From Mortierella alpina (lineage: Eukaryota; Mortierellomycota; Mortierellomycetes; Mortierellales; Mortierellaceae): a stretch of 64,000 nt of DNA. The notes beneath the pieces were generated by a model. That model had not been told where the DNA came from and did no database searches. It worked only from the letters and a program-made list of their open reading frames with translations. The first letter of the stretch is position 1. Every line of letters starts with the position of its first letter. The position numbers were made by a program, and so were the translations under genes. Positions 11,901-23,396 of the stretch are shown one piece after another. The stretch lies in NCBI GenBank assembly GCA_029449245.1, contig JANATF010000006.1:2232001-2296000 (forward strand). The letters run 5' to 3'.

Positions 11901-14635
11901 GCTGTTGCCGATACCAAGCTGTAAAAGTATAAACCACGTATTGACATTCAAATGTGCTTTGTCGTGCCATTCTCCACTTTAGTATCTCGCACGAGCTGCG
12001 GACACCGCTGCACATTATACTGGGCATCTTGGAGTTGCTTAATGCCAACCTGGAGGGTAACTTGAGCGACCACCAACTGTCAATGATCGCGTCCGCCGAG
12101 GCTTCAGGAAAGGGCTTGATCGACACTATCAACAACATCATTGACCTTGCGGATCTGGATCCAGACAATGATATCGAGAGCAAGAGGTCTGATAAAGGCA
12201 AGGGGTCTCTAGCAGATCTGTACACACAGGTGTCAGAAGTCGATATCCGAGTCCTATGCGAAGAAGTTGCGGGAGTCATGGCCAAGGACTGCATTGACAA
12301 GAATCTAGTCGTCCTCCCCTCGTGGGCAAAACCATCGCACGGCTCCTCTTCACTTTCCTCCACCACCACGAGTTTCTCTCCGAACTCTATCTCAAGCACA
12401 AGCATGAGCAGCACGGCACAGACTTGGACTTACTCCGCGAACCGGTCTTCGATTGAGGAGTCCGCCCAAGGCAATGCGTCGTCGTCTGATTCTTCTTCTG
12501 GACTCTCTGCTTCAATGTTCCGTTCTGAGCAGAAGACCTCGCTCGAGCTGCTGGTTGCCATGGATGAACCGGAGAGGGACCCTGACCAGGACGCTCATTG
12601 GAACTTTTTATTGAACGTGCCGGTGATCAAGCGTATTCTCATTCAGGTATGTTATATTTGAGCTGTCACCCCGATGGACCAGGTGTCTTTTCAAAAGAGA
12701 GACTAACTTTGACAGCGTGGGCCGCTCTGGTTTATTTAGCTGCTAGAAAACGCCCTGAAATTCACCACCACGGGGTTTGTGGAAATCTCAGCCGTCTCGC
12801 CTCCCTTGGCCATGCTGCCGTTGAAACCGCCTCAGCCAGACGCGCGACCGATCTTGTTCACAGTGCGCGATACGGGACGAGGCATTTCGCCGGATTTTGT
12901 CCAGGCACATCTATTCCAGCGGTTTTCTCAGGAAGATCCACTCCAGGCAGGTACAGGGCTGGGTCTGGCTCTCGTCAAATTGCTGGTGGAAAGCCTTGGA
13001 GGATGGCTCGAGATCTGGAGTGAAGGTATCGAGGGCAAAGGGTGTGTCGTGCGCGTCCTTATTTGGGCCACCCCCTGTACCAACACGTCAAAGTCATTGA
13101 AGGACGAGGTGGGACCGTGGCAGGAAAAGTCGTGTCGATTCTATGCCGGTGAGCCGACCGTCAGCACAGACAGGCTGTGGACGATTATGGGCGAGCGCAT
13201 GTTGGGTCAGGATCTCAATATGAATGTTCAGCGAGGAAATGAACAGGACGTCAGCCCTGAGGACATGGTGAAGGACTTGAGCGACCAGTCGCCCTGCGAC
13301 CTGCTGGTGTTTAACGACGATCTTGCAAGGCTCAAGGCTTATCTTTCGCATTGGACTGATGAACAGGCAGCCATAACGTCGGGAGCCGAGGACGAGAGGA
13401 CATCCTCTCCAATCCCGCTGTTAATGTTGACGTCGATCCTCAACGAAAAGAGGGTACTCGATCTCGTGGCAGCATACAAGTCGGCCTGGGAAGTGTCCAA
13501 CAAGCAGGGCCAACCGGCCACAGTGGTCATCATGCCCAAGCCCATCGGGCCCATCAAACTGATGAATTGCATCCACCAGTGCTTTGCTCCCCAGGACGGC
13601 ACATCTGATCAGGATCTTGCCGTGGAGTTGTCTGCCCCGTCAGCAATTCCAATTCTTCAATCAGAAACAACGCCTCATATCAACACCGTGCCATTGGGGA
13701 TGCACAATAACAGCAACAACAACTTTTCTGCAGGGACACTGATCAGATCGTCCTTCAAATTCCCGGCCACAAATTCGTCCGGAGCGGCTAGTGGATCGGA
13801 TGAAACAACAGCAGGAGTGATCGGTTTGGACAAGGCACAAAGTCCCCAAGTACCAACCCCGAAGGAGCCTTGTGTACCAAAGTCGAAGCCTCAACGATCG
13901 ATTCGAAACTTTGTTGCGCCTAGGAGCGGAGCTGCTCCAAGAATCTCTAGCAAAAAGAGGACGGTCAGCTCCGATGTTGCAGGCCAGTCGTCGTTGGGTT
14001 GCTGTACGGATGCCAATGGCAAGCGCGTACCCGAGTCCTCCGACCAGCTTGGTGAGCTGCACCCTGTGCCCCGTGTTCTGATCGTGGAGGACAACATGAC
14101 GAACCGCATGATCCTACGGACGTTCCTGAGGAAGCGGGGTGTGGCTGTGGTGGAGGCTGAGAACGGCAAGCTCGGAGTGGAGCGATTTCAGGAGGAGGTC
14201 TGGAGGCGACAGGGACGGTGCGGGTTTGACTTTGTGCTGATGGATTTGCAGATGCCCGTGATGGACGGCAACCTGGCAACGAAGCGGATCCGAGAGTTTG
14301 AACAGACTATGGCGACACAGCATGAACTCTCGACGCCCGAGCCGCAAAACATTGACAAGATGTGCGGCATGGTTGCTCCGGCAGACGAGCAGCTAGGACC
14401 CGAGTCCGACAGGAGGGGGTACACCCGAACTATGATCTTTGCGCTTACAGGACTTGCAGGAGAAGAGGATAAGCGACTGGCATTTGAGTGTGGAGTCGAT
14501 GGATATTTGACCAAGCCCGTCAGTCTAAAGAACCTGGGCGCGTTACTTTCAAGCTGCCACCCCAGCATGGTCAAGGGCAACAACGATTGCCCTGAGAAGG
14601 TCGAGCAAGTGCAGTCTTCAACACAATCTTGCTAG
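8903..14635 (+). CDS. GAF-domain hybrid histidine kinase
   Basis: Hybrid two-component sensor kinase that would autophosphorylate a histidine and pass the phosphate to its receiver, feeding an HPt/SKN7-SSK1 type relay. Exons 8903-9435, 9594-11870, 11983-12646 and 12740-14635 join with consistent phases (1789 aa). Order: a long Pro/Ser-rich N-terminus; GAF domain at about 358-510 (EEQRLRALYSFRILET to VMREMELW); a second weak GAF-like segment near 780-930; HisKA with H-box ISHELRTP (His about 940); HATPase_c with N-box LLENALKF (about 1159), DTGRGI, LFQRFSQ and GTGLGLALV; a degenerate receiver (about 1290-1445); and a canonical receiver from PRVLIVEDN (about 1602) with phospho-acceptor D in LMDLQMP (about 1660) and K in TKPV (about 1750). 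No transmembrane segment is evident, so it is probably cytosolic. Ligand and fungal HHK class cannot be assigned from sequence alone. Confidence 0.92.
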
Positions 14636-14850
14636 CCTACTTGTTTTCGCATTCTTTTTTTTGCTTTTTTTCTTTTGTGGTTCTTTTTTCCCTATTTCCT
14701 TTGTAGATTACTACTTCATCCTTCACATGTCTTTTTCATCTTTGTGTTCGTTTATAATGTTTCTTTGTTGTATCAATACCCTTCTCATCTCCTTTTGTAA
14801 AAAGAAATATGCATTTGCTTGACCAGACACGATAATAGCTCGTTGCACAC

Positions 14851-14867
14851 TTTATTTCATGAATAAA
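14851..14867. terminator. Bidirectional poly(A) signals between convergent genes
   Basis: AATAAA on the plus strand (14862-14867) serves the histidine kinase. TTTATT (14851-14856) is AATAAA on the minus strand, about 60 nt past the Sel1-gene stop. The two genes converge with only 280 bp between stops, so their 3' UTRs probably overlap. Confidence 0.55.
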
Positions 14868-14915
14868 ATATCCAGAAGAAGAAAAAAAAAGGGAAGAAAA
14901 CACGGGTTTTATCGT

Positions 14916-17071
14916 TCAGCTAGAGGATGGGCCACGCCGATGATTCCAAAGACTCCAGCGATGCTTCTTCTTGGTGGCTGCCTCCTGCCCATGACTCGAT
15001 CCAATGGTCGCGTGGGTCAGTTCCTCAGCCTGCCTGAGTTTGAGTTCTAGTTGACTGGAAGAAATCAAATCTCCCGCAAGACTGTACCGGCCGGGCCTTG
15101 CTGGCCCTGCCGCTGCTCCTGCTGCAGACGATCCAGGAGCAGCATTCGCACCAGCACCACTCGCAGCCAGTGATAAACGGCCCTTGCTCAGGCTCTGCGG
15201 AGGTGAGATCATGGACGACGCAGCTGTCGTTGCGGAGGGCGTGGCCATGGCTCCAGCCACTGTCATGGATGCCAATCCTGCAGCGATTGAATTGCTCGTC
15301 GGAGATATGGGCATTGATGAAAGATTATTGTTGTAAGTCGTCGTTAGCGATGCGTTCGCTGTTGGTCCATGGTTTGCACTTGCGCCACCGCTCATGTGTT
15401 GCTGCTGTTGTTGTTGTTGTTGTTGTCGTGTCTTTCTCTCTGCAGATTCTGCAGCCAGGGCAGCAGCCTGTTGCTCACAGTACTGGTCATATTTCGGTTT
15501 CCAGATCCAGGAGTTTCCGAGTTGTGATGCGCCTTGAGCAGAAGCGAGACGGTAATAGCGTGCAGCCTCAAAGGAGTTCTTGTCTGTGCCGATGCCGTCG
15601 AGAAAGCACTGGGCAGTTTCGTTTTGAGAATCGGGATCTCCCTAATTATTCAACAGGATGACAGAAAATAATTTGCGGAGACCCTAAGGGTTAGTATGAA
15701 TACGATAACATTGCGCGGGAACTTTGCCTTTTTTTTTAGTGCGGAGCAAATTATCGGAGGAATTGTTGAATTTTCTTTTCCGTTTTGTATCGCGCAAAGA
15801 TATGTCGTCTTTATACATGGAAGCCTTACCAAGTCAGCACCCAGTTTGAAGTAATGAAAGGCCACGACCTTGTTCTTGTCCACGCCCCAACCTTTCAAGA
15901 ACGACATGCCGAGCTCGTACAACGCCATGACGAGTTCCTTGCGTGCTGTGAGCATGGCGGAACGTCGGTCGATCGTGCCCATGCGCCTCAGTGGCTGCTG
16001 CTGGTTGTGGTTCGCGGTCGAAGAGGCATTGGTAGCATGAGCACCAGCTCCGTTCTGGTTGTTGCGCGAGGTGTGTCGTTGAATCGCCTGGATGTTGGCC
16101 GAGCTGGTGGGACTCAGCTCCTTGAGTTCACCCATCGCGTACTCTGCTGCCCGCTGGAGATAGAAGATGGCTTCCTTGGGGTTCGGATTACAACCCTATG
16201 AAGACACAAAACAGACGAGTGCAAAAGAGTGCCCATGAATTTTTTTTAGCACTTCTTTTTTTTTCTTCTTTCAAAGACGATGGTTGACTTTTTTATGATA
16301 TTTTGGTTGAGCTTACCCATCCATGACGCAAGGATAGTCCATACATGAGTTGTCCCACCGGGTTCTCGCTTTGAGCTGCTAGTCGGAAATAATAGGTGGC
16401 CTCCTTGAGCTCGTTGTTCTCGTGCAGCTCAATGGCTCTTTGGATGTAAGCGTCCGCTTCAGCTTCACGCTGTTGTGCCGGGGTCAGGACTTTAGCAGCC
16501 AATGTGGGTGGCAGCTGAGTGGAGCGTTGGGTCCGCTTCTGTTCCAGTTGTCGGGCCTCCTCAAACACAACCGACCGGGTGTCGTCGTCGTTGGTGGTGA
16601 TGGTTGCGGTGATGGTGGTCAAGGTCTTGGGACGGGTGGTGGTGTTGCTGTTGTTGTTGCTGTTGTTAGGAGAGGGTTGATACTGCATGTGTGCTGGTGG
16701 ACGCTGTGGGATCGGCGGTGGAGTACGTTGTAGGTGCTGCTTTTGGTGCTGCTGTTGCTGTTGCTGTTGCTGATAGTTCTGGTGATATTCCTCCAGTTGA
16801 GGAGGTGGGTATATTTCATGCGGCAAAGGTCCAGTGCTGATCGAGAGACCCTCGACCGCAAGCCTGTCAACACTTGCAGCTGCGATTGTACTGCTTGTCA
16901 GGTAAGGTGTAACAGACCTATTAGAACAACATTGTTGCAGAACGAAGAAATAGGTGTTGGAGATATAGAGGTGCCTTACGCTGTATTGGAGGAGGGGTCT
17001 CGAGGCTTGAGAGGGCTGGGGTTGTGGTCTAAGGGGTTAGGCGCTGTGCTTGTGTTGGCGGTTGAGATCAT
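14916..17071 (-). CDS. Sel1-repeat protein (Nif1/Dsf2/Skt5-like)
   Basis: Sel1-like TPR-related solenoid protein. Fungal relatives act as adaptors in chitin synthase regulation (Skt5) or cell-cycle control (Nif1/Dsf2). Exons in order: 17071-16980, 16917-16317, 16195-15830 and 15641-14916. Phases agree and the product is 594 aa. The N-terminus is disordered and rich in Pro/Gln/Asn, with poly-Q near 16750. Sel1 repeats follow: EATYYFRLAAQSENPVGQL, YGLSLRHGWGC, KEAIFYLQRAAEYA, YELGMSFLKGWGVDKNKV, CFLDGIGTDKNSFEAARYY. After the repeats come GNSWIWKPKYD, an Ala/Ser-rich tail and a basic, Trp-containing C-terminal KKKHRWSLW motif. The first exon starts at the ATG nearest a purine-rich (plus-strand) leader and ends in a GTAAGG donor. 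I favour the Nif1/Dsf2 branch on the C-terminal motifs, with low certainty. Confidence 0.85.
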
Positions 17072-17663
17072 GACGCCGATTGCTTAGGGAGGATGGGTTG
17101 AGATTAGAATCCAAAGCAGAGTCGATGGATGTTATTCTTTGTTCTCTGAATGATGAGCAAGAGGGACAATGAGACAGTGTGAAAGAAGATGGCAAGAGTC
17201 GTGGGAGGCGAGTCGGCAAGCTGAGGAGTCGGAAGAGAAGAGAAGAGAAGGAGACGGACGAGGAGAAGGAGAAGGAACAGGAGAAGAAGGAAAAAGCGTG
17301 GCAGGGGTGTGAGATTCGGAACAGCGTAATGCACACTTGCGCGCAAAAAAGCACTCGGGCGAACAGTCTGTGTCGAGTGGTGCCCGGTACGCTCGACTCC
17401 AATCGCAGTGGGGCTTCAGCCTCGTTCCCGTTCGCCAAGGAACCGATGATCGCTGTGGGCTGTGCACAACAGCAACAGCGCAAACGTGTGTGTCCAGTTG
17501 ACTGCACATATTTGGGTGTAATGTGGAGGACAGCATTCTGGGCCGCGACCGTGGATCACACTGCGCAGAAATAGATTTTTTACGCCCTTTTGGACTTCAG
17601 TTGCTTTGCAAGAGAAGCGGCTGTCCGCCTCCCAGTCGAGGTCTGGGGTGTGTGTGAGAGTGT

Positions 17664-17690
17664 GAGAGCTGAGAGCTGAGAGCTGAGAGC
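17664..17690. repeat. GAGAGCT tandem repeat (about 3.9 copies)
   Basis: Perfect 7-bp units in the intergenic region upstream of the Sel1-repeat gene. Simple satellite with no other feature attached. Confidence 0.7.
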
Positions 17691-19013
17691 ACTCATCAAT
17701 GATGGTCGAGAGCAGACAGAGGCCATTGTTGAGACCGGGAAATAATATGGCTTCCTTGCTTTCTTATGGGAATGCTCGGTACATATATCGTGGCAACTGA
17801 GAAAGCACCTGCCCCAAGGATGCAGCAGCCCTTGCGTGGCATGCCCCAGGTGTCGTAGAAGTTCCTTGTGCCTGCACGCAGGCTTCAGCGCTAAAGTGTC
17901 AACGCTGCGAGTACTTAAAACAACAATTCATCCCATTTCCAAACACGCCTTCGCAAGCGTCATTTTGTTATCGAGAAGGTCGCACAAGACCGTATGCACC
18001 TTGTCGTGCCATGCGCATCAGCCGTACAGCAGAAATAGAACATACCCCACGCATGGAAGAAACAGACTCTCTACATGTACCAAGGATATCGAGGTGAAAC
18101 GACAGATGAAAGAGTCCAGCAATTGTAGTGTAGCAAATGACGAAGCGGGTGCGACAGCAAGACGCACTAGCTGGATGAAGAGTGGATCCGCTAGTCTGAG
18201 AATGTCACAGACGGTTGGTTGGGTGACAAATGGACGAAGGACCAGAGGAGAGGGCGACATGACAGGATAGGGAGGACAGTGCTCGGCCCGAGGAAGACTC
18301 AGCTTTGCCTTGACTGCTGCAGCGGGGATCTGCTGCAGAGGCCTCTGCCCTTGGGGATGGCGGGAGGCGTGCCTCGCCTGCTGCAGTGCTACCTCCCTCG
18401 CTGTGTTCACAGTGGCTTCATGTGCGGCCCATCCCAGCGCGCACAGTTCACCGCTTGCATAACCGCATGGAGGAGGTGTGACAGGTAGCCGCGGCAACGT
18501 ACCTGTGCTGTTGTAGTCTAGTGGCATACATGCATTCAAAAACAAATATACTTGCTGCACGATACCTCCCAGGACCCCTCCCTTGCCGTCCCTCCTCGCC
18601 TGCAGGTAGGCGAGAATGCATGTGGGAGAGGCGTCTTTGGGGAGGGGAGGCCGCGGCTGTTTCTGCTGCACCCGCGCGCACTCGCTCGCTTGTGTTGTTG
18701 TATAACACATCGTTCTCTTTCCCTCTCGCGCCTTGTCTTCCCTCTCGCACCTTGTCTCCTTCCCTTACCCTCACACTCCGTCAGCCTCAAACACATACTC
18801 CCCACCACCACCACAACACGCACACGCACACGCACACGCACCACTTACACGTACTGTATCTGTCTGTACACACGCCCGTGTACTTTGCCTTCTCATTCTT
18901 CTCATTCGTTTCATTTTTCATTCATTGTGCATCCAGCCCAGTCATTCGGTTGTCCATCTGGACAGCAACTGCTCACGTCCACCTGTCCACCGCACCTCCC
19001 TTTGCACTCCGTC

Positions 19014-19014
<1 letters not shown>

Positions 19015-19045
<31 letters not shown>
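19015..19045. repeat. Homopolymer of 31 C
   Basis: Uninterrupted run of 31 C at the end of a CT-rich leader, about 90 bp before an ATG at 19138. The exact length may be affected by sequencing error. Confidence 0.85.
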
Positions 19046-19137
19046 ATCGCCACAGATAGAGGCAAAGGCTCCAGCCTTGTTCTCTTGCACGAGCCCTCTA
19101 CACAGCGTCATCGTTAGACGAGCAACAGAAAGACAGC

Positions 19138-19920
19138 ATGAATAGGAGTAATAGCCAGCACTCCTTGGACGCCTCCCCCTCCTTATCCATGGCCGCCACA
19201 GGCGACACAGACATGTGCATGAAGGAGGAGTCCTCGCAGTTGAGTGCGACGGAGCAAGAGCAACCACAGCACCAGCAACGGTGCCGCCGTCAATATCGTC
19301 ATCAGCAGCAGCATCATCCATCTACGCAGTTTTTGGGTAGCACAACTCAGGACAAACACAGAGCAGGCTCTCATTTGACCGAAATGTTGTCCTCTGTACC
19401 CCGATCGTGCTCCATGCGCGCACTCTTCGATGCCTCCTCAAACTTGGAATCCAAGGCTTGCACACGGTGCGTTGAGGGTAATGATGATGGCAGCAATTGC
19501 AGCGACAGCACTGCGCTGGGGTTTGATGATGAGGGTAAACAAGGTAAGGTTCCGTCTAGTCCACACAAAGAGCTTGATGGCACAGGCCATTGTTTCGTGT
19601 TACACACTGGCGCGATAAGTTTAGAGCCACCGTTCGTGTCGCGCTCTTTGCATTTCTACACCATGACCACTCTCTCTTCGCCCTTCCTCATTGACTCCTC
19701 CCTCCCGTCCGCCCTCGACCAGTGTTTTTTTCTTCTTGCATGGGGAGCAACCTCGAAAATACTGCTTCTGCAGGTCTTCTAGGAGGGCCAGACGGACATG
19801 CATCCCGCGGATGCAATGCACGCTGCATCAGGCGCAGGAGCGGCAGGAGTAAATAATAGGAGGCACTCATGTCCGATGGATTTGCAGATGAAAGCCCGGG
19901 TCATCAATATTCATGAGCGG
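19138..19920 (+). CDS. Candidate 5' exons of the orphan gene
   Basis: An open frame from ATG 19138 (Ser/Gln/His-rich) runs to a canonical GTAAGG donor at 19544. A downstream segment (19783-19920) follows a TCTAG acceptor and looks coding in one frame: NNRRHSCPMDLQMKARVINI. The phase-1 donor leads instead into another frame of that segment, which stops at 19855-19857. Three readings are possible: a short separate protein (about 160 aa), an alternatively spliced 5' end of the gene at 20411-23396, or a start at ATG 19798. A join from 19920 to 20411 keeps phase 0 and is attractive. I do not recognise any domain. Confidence 0.35.
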
Positions 19921-20174
19921 GTGGGAACTCGCCCAGACACATGCTCTCAACAGCCATTACCCTGCACTTTCCTGCCCCGGTTTAACACCTCTCCCTCTCG
20001 CCCCTTCCTCTCGCCTTGCCTATCACTTGTCTCTTGGTCTCGCTGTCTTGTCTTTGTCTCTGCCTCTGTCTCTGCCTCTTTATCTCCGTCTCTATCTCTG
20101 TCTCCGCCATCGCTCAGCTTTTCAGTCTCTCTGAACCTCTCTGGCGCCTGCAGCCAATTCCAACCTCACACCTC

Positions 20175-20232
20175 GTACATCATACATCATACCTCATACA
20201 TCATACATCATACTTCATACTTTATACTTCAC
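20175..20232. repeat. Degenerate CATACAT microsatellite
   Basis: Imperfect CATACATCATAC-type units directly after a CT-rich tract (about 19985-20135). It lies either in the leader or in a long 5' intron of the orphan gene. Confidence 0.6.
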
Positions 20233-20410
20233 ACGCCTCACCTTGCACTTTGCATTCCACTTCGCGGATTATTTTCACAAGTAATTGTTGGACATTCGTG
20301 TCCACAGCTGTGTTCTTTCTCTACTCCCCAACCTCCTTTATTCTCGTCTTGACCTTCAGCCGTTCGGTGTCGGATTACCATCTAATGACCCTTTTTCACC
20401 CTTGTTAGAG

Positions 20411-23396
20411 AGCACTCCTCAGCCGTCATCTTTTTCCGTTGAAACAGCACGGATCAACGATATCGCCTCATCCCTCTCAACATCTGATCTCATTCTTGAG
20501 CCGTCAGATAGTGCGCGTCGCTGCACCATGAGTGTAACCCACTTTGATACCAACATTACATCCTCATCGCCTTTTCCAGCTCCCCATCCCACAGACTCTA
20601 CCGACCCGTCAGAACCCCAGTTGGACCATCCCCACATTACATACCCAGGCAACATATGGCAGCAGGATCAGGCCGCCTCTACCTCAACAACGCCCTCGGA
20701 CAATCCATTTGTAACAAGAACAGCACCTATACCCACAATGAAGATCATCTCATCCGTGGACCTTAAATATACCCGTAACGAGGATCTCATTCTTTCTTCC
20801 AATAAGTCTTGCCCCGCTTCGGAGATGAATCAACAAGACTCAGGATACAGCTCAAGGCCCCGTGGCTACAGTGACAGTAGGGCCCATAAGGATCTTGATC
20901 AGGATAGCGATAGTGACTACAACAGCAGCAGCAGCAATAGTAGCAGCAACAGGAGCAGCAGGAGCAGCAGCATCAGTGGGGATGCAGAGCAGGCGGGCAG
21001 TGAAAGGATGAAGGACTGCCAGTATATGAACCCGAATAGGAGGCTGACCTCACCAGCTTCCATGACCGGCAAACCAGTCTCGATAAAGCGCCGGAAGGTG
21101 AGCGAGGACGAGGGACATGATGTGGATTCGGTTCCTGACTGCGTGTCTGGATCCAAGGCATTTCGATTCGGGGCATGTCAGGGCACGCTGCAGTCCTCCC
21201 TTACCAACAAATCGCCGCAACTTTCCAGCAGCCCCTGTAGGAAGCGAAGGAGTGTGCAGCCAGAGCCTCCATCGAAGGTTCCAGCAGGCAGTAAAGCGCT
21301 GGGGTCTACTTGTCTGGATACATCTTCGCTGAGCTTGCTCTCCGCGACATCTGCCATGGTGTCGGAAGGCGGTATCTCCTCAGTGGACAAGGGCGCTACG
21401 TGCGAACAGCCAATACTACCATTCCAATTGACATTATCACCAGTCCCATTGTCATCCATCGCAGAGCTGCCGACCTTTCGACCGCTGGATCCATTACACG
21501 ATAGTACGTATGCCATAGCAGAGGCGGCAGCACGACCACTGCCTTATCAGCAATATCGCAGGAGTATGCCATTACTTTTCGGACCTTGCCGCAAGCGAAG
21601 CTTCGAGGATGCAATTGAGTTGACTAGACCATTGGGGAACGATCCCTCAATTGAACACATTGGATGGTTCGGTTCGATCAAAAGGCGAAAAATCCACCAT
21701 TATCCAATGCGCTGGACATCAAGCCTCTCCCCTACACCTTACGTGAAGTTGATGGCCATTCGCGATTTTTGGGACGTGATGATGTCGCGTTTGGATCTGT
21801 CATGGCTAAACCTTTGGGCTATCGGAGCGTCGACATGCCAGGGCTATTCACAAGATGGGTATCTGGGAACCATGGAGATCACAGGCGCGGACGAGCATAC
21901 ATCAGACACCACAAACACCGCTTCATTGCCCAGACCAACTGAAGGGACTGGTTCGGACTTGCAAGAAGGAGCCAAGGCAGAGTCGACAACGCACGGATTT
22001 GGTTGGGCTGTGTGTCTGAGAACACGACGAAGGATGGTGGTCCAATACCCGAGTACCGGTATATCCCTCCGAGGGCTTTGGGAAGAAGAAGAGACTCTTC
22101 GACGGCGGCGCCAAATGATTCCAGATGGCGTTCACAAACCTCCACGAAGCAAGATCTTGAACAGAAAACCTATCCCCAGACTGCATCCGCACAGCGCTCA
22201 ATCGTTAGCCCGCGCGAACTTGAGTTTGAGATCGACATCCTCTCCATCGCTATCTCACTCCGAGGACGAGAACCTAAATCCACAGGAAGGCCTTCAATCG
22301 CCGAGCTCTACAAAAGCAGGCCAGGGCGCTATTGACACGGAGGTCCTATCTAAAAAGAAGCACGGTCCGTCTGCATCAGCAACAGTTCGATGTAAGCAAA
22401 GAAAGTGCTGGCGGTTAGGGACATGACGATTCATCACGAGCATTCCCCGTTCTAACCATTCAATTGCTCTCCCACAAAACCACAGCGCAAGCCCTCTCAG
22501 AAGGATACGACTTGAACGAATATAGACCATGGCGGGACGGTACTGTTACACCTCATCAAGGGAGTTTTCGCAGCTTACGCCAACTGCGCCGAACAATGCT
22601 TGGGCCTTGGCCCGCTGAGGAATCTAGAGCTAGGGACGAATGCACCCGTATCTTGCATCGCATGCGCGAGCAACTGAACGTCGTGATTAACTTGCAAAGT
22701 AAGTGCAAATCATTGTTCAGCCATTTTTGGAGTCACTCCTTGAACTCGTGCGCACTTATTAACAGCATACTTTCCTCCTTCTCCGTAGTCCACTTGCGCT
22801 CGATGATAAAGACCGTTCCTGCGCACATGTCCTTCCTGTTGTCGATTCGTCATCCTGGCCAGGTATCTATCGAGTTGCTGAATGCGCTTTACGGCCCTCA
22901 GTTTATGCAATCAAGCGCTTTTCGAGCAATTGAACAGCTTCTTTGGGGAAGGAAGCAGCCTCAGCGTATTGAGCATCACCAACAGCCACAACATCAGCCT
23001 TCCCCGCGTTCGTTTTCTCACCAATATCAGGATTCTCAGTACCGTGACCATCATCACAACGGCCAAGCGGATTCCATTGAGCCATGCAATTCTAAGCGAT
23101 CCTACCACCACTACCCACAGGGTCAGGGTGATTTGATGGAGGACGATGAGTGTGCATTTGAAGAGGCGTTTGACGAGCCGGCGTATCAGGACCCCATGTT
23201 AGGGCTGGACCATACCGTGGGGGACGATAGCAAGACTTTTGGGAGCGACCACACAGCGGAAGGCAGGAAGTTGCACGGCCACAGTAGTCTTCATAAAGCG
23301 TTCTATGCTCCGCAAGATGAGGACGAGGACGTTGAAGAGTTGGCAGTTTTGAGTCCGAGGGTGGATGTCGTGTCGGCAGGACAGCACTTTGATTAG
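20411..23396 (+). CDS. Orphan low-complexity protein, main coding block
   Basis: Unrecognised protein. Exons are 20411-22391, 22486-22698 and 22789-23396, with GTAAGC and GTAAGT donors, CACAG and GTAG acceptors and agreeing phases (up to 933 codons). The first in-frame ATG inside the block is at 20528 (894 aa). Coding-like sequence precedes it (SSFSVETARINDIASS), so an upstream exon is likely. Visible features: a Ser/Asn tract (about 20920-20975), several basic nuclear-type clusters (SIKRRKVSEDE, CRKRRS, IKRRKIHHYP, LRRRRQM), and a more ordered part with WFGSIKRR, MRWTSSLSPTPYVKLMAIRDFW and RRMVVQYPSTGISLRGLWEE. The C-terminal exons carry a helical segment (SLRQLRRTMLGPWPAEE to AFRAIEQLLWGRK), then His/Gln-rich and acidic tails. 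A nuclear location is plausible but only inferred. Probably lineage-restricted. Confidence 0.65.

Larger units (their letters stand above)
17072..19137. other. Intergenic region with microsatellites and C31 tract
   Basis: No gene is supported. The left part (about 17150-17300) is GA-rich, so it is the pyrimidine-type leader of the minus-strand Sel1 gene. It also has a 7-bp repeat, a CACGCA microsatellite near 18810, CT-rich leader sequence from 18700, and an uninterrupted run of 31 C (19015-19045) shortly before the next open frame. Confidence 0.55.

Noticed and set aside
15098-15661. 187-aa plus-strand open frame
   Set aside because: Antisense to the Ala/Ser-rich last exon of the Sel1 gene; its Val/Leu runs reflect the low-complexity codons below it.
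15676-15695. CCCTAAGGGTTAG, telomere-like sequence
   Set aside because: Fewer than two telomeric units and located inside a Sel1-gene intron; no array.
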